Shown here piece by piece: positions 16,241 to 24,031 of a DNA stretch of 59,974 nt. The stretch spans positions 1 to 59,974 of the forward strand of contig JAFVSV010000015.1 in NCBI GenBank assembly GCA_017503575.1. Direction: 5' to 3'. The notes under the pieces were generated by a model. The model was not told where the DNA came from. It saw only the letters and a program-made list of their open reading frames with translations, and did not search any database. The stretch's first letter is position 1. Each line of letters opens with the position of its first letter. The stretch comes from Alistipes sp. Lineage in GTDB: Bacteria > Bacteroidota > Bacteroidia > Bacteroidales > Rikenellaceae. The translations under genes were made by a program, and so were the position numbers.

Positions 16241-18613
16241 TTAGTAGAGGTTTAGTCGTAGGCCGATGTAGAACTTGCGACCCATCAATGGGCCCCATAC
16301 CATCGACGAGTTGAAGCCTGGCTCGTAGGCATTAGCTCCCTCCATGATGATAGGCTTGTTGCCATGTCCCTTATGACCCTGCATATAGTTGGCGATATTC
16401 TCGCAACCGAGGTAGAGCGTAAGGTTGCTTATCTTGTAGCTCACCTGCGCGAAGAACATAGGATATACGGGCGATAGCTCTGGGTTCTCAACAGCCTTGA
16501 CCATATTGCCATCGAGCTCGGGCAGACGCATAGGGCCGTTGAGCTGCGCTGTGACGTCGAAGACCCAGCGGCGTACGGCATACTGGATGTTGATAAGACC
16601 CTTGTAGCGTGATGTCAATGGGCGCTCCACCAATATCTGCTCGCCACCCTCGCGCTCTACGGTCATCTTGGCATTGGTGTAGCGGAACGTAGCAAAGAGG
16701 TCAAAGCCACGGAATGGTGTCCAGTTGAAGTCCACCTGATAGTTGTCCGTAAATGACTTGCCGTAGCTGTTGTAGATGAGTATCGAGTTATCGGCTGTCT
16801 CCTGGTCGAAGACCATGGTGTTGAAGAACTGTGTGCGGAAGTAGTCGAAGCTGATGGTAGCCATGTCGTCCTGTGCGAGACGGAACGACTGCGAGATGCT
16901 ACCACCAAATGTTGCTGCTGCCTCCATGTCATCCTTAAGACCCTCGAAGCGAATATCGCGCGAGGTGGTCATCATCCAGATATTATCGGTAACGAGGTTC
17001 TGGCGGCGGTAGCCCATACCTGCCGAGGCACGCAGCGTGGTGCGTGGCGTGATGCTCCAGCGGATGTGCGAACGGGGGGTGAAGAGGAACTTGCCCTTGT
17101 CGCCATTATAGTAGTAGTCACCCTTCGTTATCGAGTAGTCGCCACGCACGCCCACAACCAACGAGAACTTCTCCTCGATGTTGTAGGTATACTCGGCAAA
17201 TAGGCCTGGCTCGGCAAGTACCGCCTTACCCATAAATGCCCAAGCGTCGCTTGGCGTACCATCCACGACATGCTGCTGGTGGTAGTCGTTATTCATCATA
17301 CGAACGTATGCCGAGGCACCCACGTTGAGCGACGAGCGCTGGGTGAAGTAGTGGGCGTATGTACCACTGAAGCGGAACGTATTCTCGGTTACGTCTACCG
17401 TATTAAGGCCGAAGTACGAGTCGGTGAGGTAGTTATCGTAGTCGAGAATCATTGCAAAGTTATTCTGCACAGCATCGTTGGGGTCACCCGTAAAGCTCTT
17501 CTCTGGGCCAACAGGAATACCGAGCTTGGCGTATGCGTTGATGTTACGGTTGTGAATCTTCGAGCCATAGAGGGTGTTCAATGGGTTGCTAAGGAGGTCA
17601 TCATACATATCCTTCTTGTAGCCCATCTGACCACCAAGGCGGTTCTCGTTAACGACCTTCCAGCCCCAGCGTAGCTGTATGCCCTCGGGGGTCTGCCATA
17701 GCCACTTGTTAGCCACGTTAATCTGATTTGCCTTGGGCATATCTACGAAGCCATCGCCATTCATATCGTGGGTTGCGGTATCCAACGAGCCGTGTGCCAT
17801 GATTACGGTCGAGAGACTCTTATCCTTCTTTAGGGGTATTGCCGACGATACATTAATCTCGGGACGAAGCTCCGAGTCGAAGTATAGGTTGAGGAAGAAG
17901 CGCTCGTCATCGGTAGGCTTACGATGCTCAAGGTTAATCTGACCCGTGATAGCCTCATGGCCTGCCGTTACCGATGCTACGCCCTTAGATACTTGGATAG
18001 AGTTGAGCCACATACCAGGGGTGTAGCTGAGGCCGTATGCAGCACCAGCTCCCTGCATGATGGGGCGGTTCTCGTCCAAAATCTGGGTGTATGTACCCGC
18101 CAAGCCGAGCATCTTAATCTGACGAGCTCCCGAGATAGCGTCACTATAACCCACGGTTACGGATGCCGAGTTCTCGAACGACTCTGCCAACGAGCAACAT
18201 GCCATCTTACATAGTCCTGCGAACGATATCTGCTCTTGGCGTGTTATGCCGCCTGACTTTGCGAAGTTACCGCGCTGCATACCCTCAACAACGACCTCCT
18301 CAATGCCCACAGCCGAGGGCTTTAGAGATAGTGTTATCTCGTGTATACTCTTGTCGCTCATATCCTGCTCAAGGATGTCGTAGCCAAGGTAGTCGACAAC
18401 AAGCGTGTCGAAGCCACTCACCCTCTTAATCGAGAATGTGCCATCAGCCGTTGTTGTTACACCAGCTGTTGTATTCTTCCAATATACCGAGGCGCCAATA
18501 AGTGGGTCTTTTGTCTCGGCGTCGATAATCTTACCTGTTAGTGCGCGCTGTGCCGATGCCACCATTGGTAGGCATAGGAGCGCCATAATAGCGATAAATA
18601 TTGATTTTTTCAT
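16241..18613 (-). CDS. TonB-dependent outer-membrane receptor, probable metal uptake
   Basis: This 790-residue receptor has a signal peptide ending ...MVASA before QRALTG. A carboxypeptidase-regulatory-like domain follows (about 25-100, GKIIDAETKDPLIGASVYWK). The plug domain contains an unusual cysteine cluster CKMACCSLAESFENSASVTV (C135, C139, C140), and the beta-barrel ends in ...FYIGLRLNLY with the usual terminal aromatic. Energy would come from a TonB such as the one at 12.2 kb. It lies between a His/Cys-rich exported protein and an HMA protein, and no SusD partner is present. A metal or metal-chelate ligand is therefore more likely than a glycan. The cysteine cluster could bind the metal. 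Confidence 0.88.
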   Translation of the reverse strand: MKKSIFIAIMALLCLPMVASAQRALTGKIIDAETKDPLIGASVYWKNTTAGVTTTADGTFSIKRVSGFDTLVVDYLGYDILEQDMSDKSIHEITLSLKPSAVGIEEVVVEGMQRGNFAKSGGITRQEQISFAGLCKMACCSLAESFENSASVTVGYSDAISGARQIKMLGLAGTYTQILDENRPIMQGAGAAYGLSYTPGMWLNSIQVSKGVASVTAGHEAITGQINLEHRKPTDDERFFLNLYFDSELRPEINVSSAIPLKKDKSLSTVIMAHGSLDTATHDMNGDGFVDMPKANQINVANKWLWQTPEGIQLRWGWKVVNENRLGGQMGYKKDMYDDLLSNPLNTLYGSKIHNRNINAYAKLGIPVGPEKSFTGDPNDAVQNNFAMILDYDNYLTDSYFGLNTVDVTENTFRFSGTYAHYFTQRSSLNVGASAYVRMMNNDYHQQHVVDGTPSDAWAFMGKAVLAEPGLFAEYTYNIEEKFSLVVGVRGDYSITKGDYYYNGDKGKFLFTPRSHIRWSITPRTTLRASAGMGYRRQNLVTDNIWMMTTSRDIRFEGLKDDMEAAATFGGSISQSFRLAQDDMATISFDYFRTQFFNTMVFDQETADNSILIYNSYGKSFTDNYQVDFNWTPFRGFDLFATFRYTNAKMTVEREGGEQILVERPLTSRYKGLINIQYAVRRWVFDVTAQLNGPMRLPELDGNMVKAVENPELSPVYPMFFAQVSYKISNLTLYLGCENIANYMQGHKGHGNKPIIMEGANAYEPGFNSSMVWGPLMGRKFYIGLRLNLY

Positions 18614-18703
18614 TTTGATTTGTTTGGTCTAAATATACTTGAATGCGTGCCCTAAGTTGAGGGCATCAAAATACTGCGTGTCGTACAATTGTCGACACCC
18701 TTA

Positions 18704-19150
18704 TTAGGCCAAAGCTGGTGGTGCGCGCAATCCGCGTACCTCCATGAGTGCCGCCAATAGCGGCGTATCTTCATCGCCAGGCGGGAGACTTATGAGTCGT
18801 GGGCTATATATATCTTCAGCCGCATACTCCTCACTGACGAGTACGGGCGAAAGCATCAACACAAGGAGCTGTGATGCTCGCGAATCGCTACGATCCTTAC
18901 TTGCTATAAAGTCGGTGTGGTTATCACCAAGTACTGGATGGTGATGGTCGCAACACTTCTCGGCGAACGCAATGTCGTTGCCATGATTATGGTCGTGGCA
19001 GCAGTCGCAGCCACTGTTGTGATGCTCAACGTGGTGGTGATGGTGGTCACAGGTGAGGATGGAGATAGATGATAGCGATGTGGCAGTGACATATATCACC
19101 GCTAACAATATCGCATATATCAATCTCTTCTGCTGCATATTTCCGTTCAA
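18704..19150 (-). CDS. His/Cys-rich exported small protein (metal binding)
   Basis: This 148-residue protein has an N-terminal hydrophobic helix (IYAILLAVIYVTATSLSSIS). A dense ligand region follows with HHHHH, HH, CDCC, HDHNH and EKCCDHHHP. The tail is less distinctive and ends in RGLRAPPALA. Similar His-rich proteins sit next to HMA proteins and TonB receptors in Bacteroidetes, but I cannot name the family with certainty. ATG codons at residue 1 (19150) and residue 5 (19138) are both possible. It begins 10 bp after the PqqD-like gene and lies 90 bp ahead of the receptor gene. That spacer contains two small hairpins (near 18651-18664 and 18678-18698). A periplasmic metal buffer is the simplest reading. 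Confidence 0.75.
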   Translation of the reverse strand: MNGNMQQKRLIYAILLAVIYVTATSLSSISILTCDHHHHHVEHHNSGCDCCHDHNHGNDIAFAEKCCDHHHPVLGDNHTDFIASKDRSDSRASQLLVLMLSPVLVSEEYAAEDIYSPRLISLPPGDEDTPLLAALMEVRGLRAPPALA

Positions 19151-19160
19151 TCCGCCCTCT

Positions 19161-19427
19161 TTACTCTATGAGGCCGCACTCCTCGAGACGGTCAATCCAT
19201 CGTTCAGCATCGTGCTGTGCCACCTCATCATCAATGCCGTAGTGCTCGGCAAGGAGGTTGGCCACGGTCTGCACCTCGAAATCCTTACCTTCGATGGCAT
19301 TCCATAGGTATAGTGCGCTCTCGTTCAGAGATATTATCTTTGTAAGGTTGCTGCCGAGCTCGCCCTGCATGATTACGACATGCTCACCAGCCATCTCGCG
19401 CACCTTATATTGTCTCTTTATTCTCAT
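19161..19427 (-). CDS. PqqD family protein (RRE-like winged helix)
   Basis: From ATG 19427 this encodes 88 residues beginning MRIKRQYKVREMAGEHVVIM. It matches the short PqqD-like family: beta-strands, then the S-L-N-E-S-A-L-Y-L-W motif, then helices ending in a G-L-I-E tail. In RiPP pathways PqqD domains bind the precursor peptide, but many Bacteroidetes have free-standing copies of unknown role. An ATG 8 codons earlier is less likely, because the -7 box at 19449-19456 leaves room for a leader of about 15 bases before 19427. It is the first gene of the operon that continues to the His/Cys-rich protein, the TonB receptor and the HMA protein. Confidence 0.8.
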   Translation of the reverse strand: MRIKRQYKVREMAGEHVVIMQGELGSNLTKIISLNESALYLWNAIEGKDFEVQTVANLLAEHYGIDDEVAQHDAERWIDRLEECGLIE

Positions 19428-19448
19428 TAATACTATATTATATCGCGG

Positions 19449-19480
19449 CAAAGATAAGAAAAAAGTTTATCCTCACCAAA
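19449..19480 (-). promoter_or_regulatory. Promoter of the PqqD-like/metal operon
   Basis: On the minus strand, TTTG (19480-19477), 20 bp, then TATCTTTG (19456-19449) is a full match to the Bacteroidetes -33/-7 promoter. It is the only strong promoter seen ahead of the four-gene operon. Confidence 0.75.
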
Positions 19481-19484
19481 AAAA

Positions 19485-21428
19485 ATGTATCTTTGTAGTG
19501 TGAACAATCTATTGGAAAAGAAACACGCAGCATCTATAAATATAGATGAGGTGCTCTCACAGTGGTGGGGGTACGACTCTTTTCGCCCCCAACAGCGCGA
19601 GATTATCGAGTCGGTATTATCGGGGCGCGATACGCTTGCTCTGATGCCTACGGGTGGCGGTAAGTCACTGACCTACCAGGTGCCAGCACTCGCCGTCGAG
19701 GGTTTAACAATAGTCATCACCCCACTTATCGCCTTGATGAAGGATCAGGTTGACGCGTTGCGCAGACGTGGTATCTCGGCTGTTGCCGTACACTCGGGCA
19801 TGGAGTCACGACGTATAGAGATGGCGCTCGACAACTGCACCTATGGCGATGTTAAGCTTCTATACATCTCGCCCGAAAGGCTCGCCACCGACGCCTTTAG
19901 AGTGCGCCTACTGCGCATGAATGTAGCTATCGTGGCTGTCGACGAGGCACACTGTATCTCGCAGTGGGGCTACGACTTCCGCCCATCGTATCTGCGTATT
20001 GCCGAAGTGCGACGCCAGATACCCGACGCCACGTTCCTCGCCCTCACTGCCTCGGCCACCGACCATGTGGCAAAGGATATAATGTACCATTTGGGCTTCA
20101 AGGAGCACCATGTCATCAGGTCAAGCTTCGCACGCCCCAACCTATCGTACTCGGTGCGCATGGTCGATGATAAGTACCAGCAGCTACTACGCGTGATACA
20201 CAATGTTGAGGGTTCGGGCATCGTCTATATGCGTAGTCGCGAGGGGTGCGAACGCCTTGTAGAACAGCTCAAGGCTGATGCGATAAGCGCCAACTTCTAC
20301 CATGCAGGGCTCCCTGCCATGGAACGCTCACTAAGACAGGATGATTGGCAGGCAGGACGTACGCGCATCATGGTGGCTACCAACGCCTTTGGCATGGGTA
20401 TCGATAAGTCGGATGTGCGCTTCGTGGTGCACTACTCGATGTGCGACTCGTTGGAGGCATACTACCAGGAGGCAGGGCGTGCGGGTCGTGATGGTAAGCG
20501 CAGCTATGCGGTGCTGCTACTATCGTCGGACGATGCCACACAGATCAAGCGTCGCTTCGAGGCGGAGTTTCCACCACTGGACGACATACGCCACATATAC
20601 GAGCGTATTGCCAACTTCTTGCAGGTCGCCATAGGCGATGGTGCCGGGGCATCGCTCGTCTTCAACATCTACGACTTCTGCCATCGCGAGCGACTATCGT
20701 TAGGCAAGGTCACAAGTGCCCTTAAGCTCCTCGAGCAGAATGGCTATATGATGCTCCTCGACGAGGATGATACACCCGCGAAGATGATGTTCGAGTGTAG
20801 CCGCGATGCACTCTATAAGGTAGATGCTGGGGGCAACGACATGGACCTGATGCTACGCACTATACTTCGCATGTATGACGGCATATTCACCACATTTAGA
20901 ACCATCGACGAGCTAAACATCGCCAGCATCTCGGGGCTTAGCGCCGAGAGGGTACACGAGCTGATGAAGATACTCTGGCGCATGCGCATAATACGCTACA
21001 TACCATCTAATCGCTCACCGATGATACACCTCCTTATGGAGCGCCTGCCAACCAAGGATTTATATATTGCGCCCGAGACATACAAGCATCGCTATGAACT
21101 TATATACGAGCGCTTTAATAGCATGGTCGAGTATGCCGGTGCTACTGACCGTTGTCGCAGTGTAATCATCGAGAACTACTTTGGCGATATCGACGCCCGA
21201 GAGTGCGGCGTCTGCGACTGGTGCCTTGCCAAGAGACGTCAAGAGAGGGGTAATTATAGCATCGAAAATCAGATTGTCGACATCTTGAGATGCTCTTCTA
21301 AAAGTGTTAAGGAGGTAGTCTCGGAGATAGGCGGTCGTCCCGAGCTTGTGGTGGAAGCGATTGATAAAATGGTACGAGCGTCGACAATTTGCGTCACCGA
21401 AGGTGGTAAACTAAAAATAAATATGTAA
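19485..21428 (+). CDS. recQ: ATP-dependent DNA helicase RecQ
   Basis: This 3'-5' helicase of up to 647 residues acts in recombination and fork repair. It shows Walker A LMPTGGGKSLTYQVPA, DEAH followed by the aromatic-rich loop CISQWGYDFRPSY, motif VI QEAGRAGRDGK, and the RecQ-C zinc site (C in DRCRSV, C-x2-C-x2-C in ECGVCDWC). The loop has Tyr where most RecQ proteins have His (WGHDFRP). The coordinates give the longest frame. The ATG at 19485 overlaps the apparent -7 box, so the true start may be GTG 19500 or TTG 19512, with little or no leader. The C-terminus after the winged helix is short, with no obvious HRDC domain. Confidence 0.92.
   Translation: MYLCSVNNLLEKKHAASINIDEVLSQWWGYDSFRPQQREIIESVLSGRDTLALMPTGGGKSLTYQVPALAVEGLTIVITPLIALMKDQVDALRRRGISAVAVHSGMESRRIEMALDNCTYGDVKLLYISPERLATDAFRVRLLRMNVAIVAVDEAHCISQWGYDFRPSYLRIAEVRRQIPDATFLALTASATDHVAKDIMYHLGFKEHHVIRSSFARPNLSYSVRMVDDKYQQLLRVIHNVEGSGIVYMRSREGCERLVEQLKADAISANFYHAGLPAMERSLRQDDWQAGRTRIMVATNAFGMGIDKSDVRFVVHYSMCDSLEAYYQEAGRAGRDGKRSYAVLLLSSDDATQIKRRFEAEFPPLDDIRHIYERIANFLQVAIGDGAGASLVFNIYDFCHRERLSLGKVTSALKLLEQNGYMMLLDEDDTPAKMMFECSRDALYKVDAGGNDMDLMLRTILRMYDGIFTTFRTIDELNIASISGLSAERVHELMKILWRMRIIRYIPSNRSPMIHLLMERLPTKDLYIAPETYKHRYELIYERFNSMVEYAGATDRCRSVIIENYFGDIDARECGVCDWCLAKRRQERGNYSIENQIVDILRCSSKSVKEVVSEIGGRPELVVEAIDKMVRASTICVTEGGKLKINM
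19488..19495 (+). promoter_or_regulatory. -7 promoter element of recQ, overlapping its first ATG
   Basis: TATCTTTG matches TAnnTTTG. It begins three bases after the first in-frame ATG of recQ (19485), so transcription from it would start downstream of that ATG. No good -33 box was found. It diverges from the PqqD-like promoter. Confidence 0.55.
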
Positions 21429-21486
21429 ATTTGCACCTTCAGAGCGTATTGCGCATCTGTTATAGTTGCGAAGTAAGAGTATAGCG

Positions 21487-22194
21487 ATGGCATATCAATC
21501 AGTTATAGACAACGATAGTGTTGCGGCACTTCCCGCCGCCCGCTTTGGTGGGCGTATTGTCGTCGTCGACACCGATGAGATGGTCGAGGCGGCATGTCGT
21601 GACCTGCAACAGTACGACATGATAGGCTTCGACACGGAGACACGCCCGTCGTTCCGTGCAGGTGTCAGCTATAAGGTGTCACTCTTGCAGCTCTCTACAC
21701 CCGATGTATGTTACCTCATACGTCTCTGCCGCGTACGTCTCTCAAACTCGATACTCAAGATATTAGGCTCGCGGCGCATCCTCAAGGTGGGTGTCGATGT
21801 GGGTGGTGATATCCGCGCATTGCACGCCCTACGCCACTTTCGTGCCGACGGCTTTGTCGATTTGCAGACCGAGGCACCACGCTGGGGTATCGAGGAGAAG
21901 AGCCTACGCAAGCTCTCGGCACTTGTCCTCGGCATGCGCATATCGAAGGCACAGCGTCTGAGTAACTGGGAGGCAGGCGTGCTTACCGAGCAGCAGAGGG
22001 AGTATGCAGCAACAGATGCGTGGGTGTCGATGCACATTTTGGAGCGTATGATGACCGACGAGCCGCGCGAAGGAGAGCTGACGATAATAGCGTCGGCGGG
22101 TGAGGAGACGAAGCAGGCCGATGGGCCGAAGCCATCGAAGCGACCATCGCGTCGTCACCATGTACGCAAGAGAGTTACGGAAGATAGAAAATAG
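21487..22194 (+). CDS. DEDD-type 3'-5' exonuclease domain protein
   Basis: From ATG 21487 this gives 235 residues. The fold is that of the RNase D/WRN exonuclease family. Exo I is FDTETRP, Exo II is around GVDVGGDIRAL, and Exo III is YAATDAW, which together supply the four acidic metal ligands (DEDDy type, with Tyr in YAATD). These enzymes degrade DNA or RNA from the 3' end. It directly follows recQ (58 bp), an arrangement recalling the helicase-exonuclease pairing of WRN, and joint action is plausible. An upstream TTG at 21466 is possible but less likely. The C-terminal tail is basic (KRPSRRHHVRKR), consistent with nucleic acid binding. Confidence 0.85.
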   Translation: MAYQSVIDNDSVAALPAARFGGRIVVVDTDEMVEAACRDLQQYDMIGFDTETRPSFRAGVSYKVSLLQLSTPDVCYLIRLCRVRLSNSILKILGSRRILKVGVDVGGDIRALHALRHFRADGFVDLQTEAPRWGIEEKSLRKLSALVLGMRISKAQRLSNWEAGVLTEQQREYAATDAWVSMHILERMMTDEPREGELTIIASAGEETKQADGPKPSKRPSRRHHVRKRVTEDRK

Positions 22195-22205
22195 GGATAT
22201 AGATT

Positions 22206-23417
22206 ATGAGTAAGGGGCAAATTATGACAACAGTGCAGCTGCGTCGTGGCAAGGAGGAGTCGTTGCAGCGCCGCCATCCATGGGTATTCTCGGGCGCCAT
22301 AGAGCGCATCATCGAGGGTGATAAGGCTCTTGGCGAGGGCGACGTTGTCGATGTTATCACCAAGCAGGGCGACTTCATCGCTCGCGGACACTATCAGATA
22401 GGCTCTATCGCTGTGCGTGTGCTAAGCTTCGAGCGCGAAGATATTGACCAGGCGTGGTGGAACGTGCGTATCGCCGAGGCGAAGCATCTGCGCGAGGCGT
22501 TGGGCATGGTCGACGATGCGACCACAACATGCTACCGCCTGGTGCATGGCGAGGGTGATATGCTTCCTGGCTTGGTTGTCGACATATATGGCGCGGTGGC
22601 TGTGGTGCAGTGTCACTCTGTGGGCATGTATGTCGCCCGTCAGAATATTGCCGAGGCTATACGTCAGGCCTATGGCGAGGCTATCGAGGCTATCTACGAC
22701 AAGAGCTCGCAGACGCTGCCCTACAAGGCGGAGCTTGGTGCTATTGATGGCTACCTTTGGGGTAGCTCATCACATGGTGACCGCGAGGTATTGGAGAATG
22801 GTCTTCGATTTAAGGTCAACTGGGAGGAGGGGCAGAAGACGGGCTTCTTCATCGACCAGCGCGTGAACCGCGACCTTGTGCGCACATACGCTCGCGACCG
22901 CAAGGTGCTAAATACCTTCTGCTATACGGGAGGCTTCTCGGTGGCAGCCTTGGCGGGAGGTGCCCGCGAGGTCGTATCTATAGACCTCTCGGAGCGTGCC
23001 GTGAAGCTCGCCGACGAGAATGTGCGCCTTAACTTTGGTGATGAGGCGGCACATGAGGCCATCGCATGTAACGCTGTCGAGTACCTCAAGGATATCGACG
23101 ACAGCTACGACATGATTATCCTCGACCCCCCAGCCTTCGCCAAGCACCACAAGGTGTTGGGTAATGCGTTGCAGGGGTATAAGAAGATTAACGTGCGTGC
23201 CTTGCAGAAGATACGCCCGGGAGGCATCCTATTTACCTTCTCGTGCTCGCAGGCCGTAAGCCGCGACCTCTTCCGCACAACGATCTTTACGGCGGCAGCA
23301 ATAGCAGGGCGCAAGGTGCGTATCATAGGCCAACTTACACAGCCCGCCGACCACCCTATAAACATCTACCACCCCGAGGGCGAGTACCTCAAGGGCTTGG
23401 TTGTATATGTCGAGTAG
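22206..23417 (+). CDS. Class I rRNA methyltransferase, RlmI/RlmK-like
   Basis: This 403-residue protein has an N-terminal PUA domain (about 7-90, VQLRRGKEESLQRRHPWVFS). A central domain contains VHGEGDMLPGLVVDIYG. A C-terminal SAM-dependent methyltransferase domain has motif I NTFCYTGGFSVAALAGGA and the catalytic region IILDPPAF with SCSQ later. This is the layout of the 23S rRNA m5C1962 methyltransferase RlmI, and Cys in FSCSQ is the likely catalytic cysteine. It starts 11 bp after the exonuclease gene. ATG 22224 (residue 7) is an alternative start. The exact target base is inferred from family, not demonstrated. Confidence 0.85.
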   Translation: MSKGQIMTTVQLRRGKEESLQRRHPWVFSGAIERIIEGDKALGEGDVVDVITKQGDFIARGHYQIGSIAVRVLSFEREDIDQAWWNVRIAEAKHLREALGMVDDATTTCYRLVHGEGDMLPGLVVDIYGAVAVVQCHSVGMYVARQNIAEAIRQAYGEAIEAIYDKSSQTLPYKAELGAIDGYLWGSSSHGDREVLENGLRFKVNWEEGQKTGFFIDQRVNRDLVRTYARDRKVLNTFCYTGGFSVAALAGGAREVVSIDLSERAVKLADENVRLNFGDEAAHEAIACNAVEYLKDIDDSYDMIILDPPAFAKHHKVLGNALQGYKKINVRALQKIRPGGILFTFSCSQAVSRDLFRTTIFTAAAIAGRKVRIIGQLTQPADHPINIYHPEGEYLKGLVVYVE

Positions 23418-23472
23418 GCGACTGATGAGTGTTGGATGAGACGAAACAATTAATTAACTTAATATACGAAAA

Positions 23473-24021
23473 ATGAAGAGATTGTGTTTAATGACAGCTG
23501 TCACCCTGTTCGCTGTATCGTGTGGTGGTGGCGATGAGATTAAGCTCGATGATCAGAATGGCTTCCACCAAGCAGTGAAGATGGGTGGCGAGCATGGTGC
23601 TATGGTGCGTGATGCCGAGAACTACGACGAGTTCAAGCAGGGACGTGCAACTATCGAGAAGTATAGAGATGCGTTCAAGACGCAGCTCGGTGGCGAGAGC
23701 TACCTCGCATATTTGAAGTGTGCGATATCGGCAATAGATGGTAAGACTCTCTCGGAGAGCAACATCAACTCGGACGAAGATATACTCTATATCCGCAGAT
23801 TTTACAATACGCTAAACGAGGGTGATGGCGTCGATAATAGCTTGCAGGAGATTGAGAAGAGAGGCGTGGAGTATGGCCAGAAGCTCAAGAGTGCGCAGAA
23901 TTATGAGGAGTATACGGCTCTATGGAGTGAGGTGATGGCAATTGAGGCTGAGCTTCGCAAGGCTGGGAATGTGGATGCTTACGAGTCGTTTGTATATAAT
24001 GTAATGGCCTATCTTAATTAA
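23473..24021 (+). CDS. Lipoprotein of unknown function with an internal duplication
   Basis: This 182-residue protein begins MKRLCLMTAVTLFAVSCGGG, a lipoprotein signal with the lipidation Cys at residue 17. The mature part is helical and seems to contain two similar segments: AENYDEFKQGRATIEKYRDA and, near the C-terminus, AQNYEEYTALWSEVMAIEAE, each followed by a Y-x-x-x-x-x-A-x-x-x-(I/L) pattern. The next gene encodes a longer exported protein with similar units. I do not recognise the family. The gene lies 55 bp after the methyltransferase and 10 bp before its longer neighbour, so the pair is probably one unit. Confidence 0.7.
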   Translation: MKRLCLMTAVTLFAVSCGGGDEIKLDDQNGFHQAVKMGGEHGAMVRDAENYDEFKQGRATIEKYRDAFKTQLGGESYLAYLKCAISAIDGKTLSESNINSDEDILYIRRFYNTLNEGDGVDNSLQEIEKRGVEYGQKLKSAQNYEEYTALWSEVMAIEAELRKAGNVDAYESFVYNVMAYLN

Positions 24022-24031
24022 ATTTGAAGCT

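Noticed and set aside
18651..18698. Two small hairpins between the His/Cys-rich gene and the TonB receptor gene, considered as a metal riboswitch
   Set aside because: They are short (5-6 bp), have no recognisable riboswitch core, and could be chance or weak attenuation.
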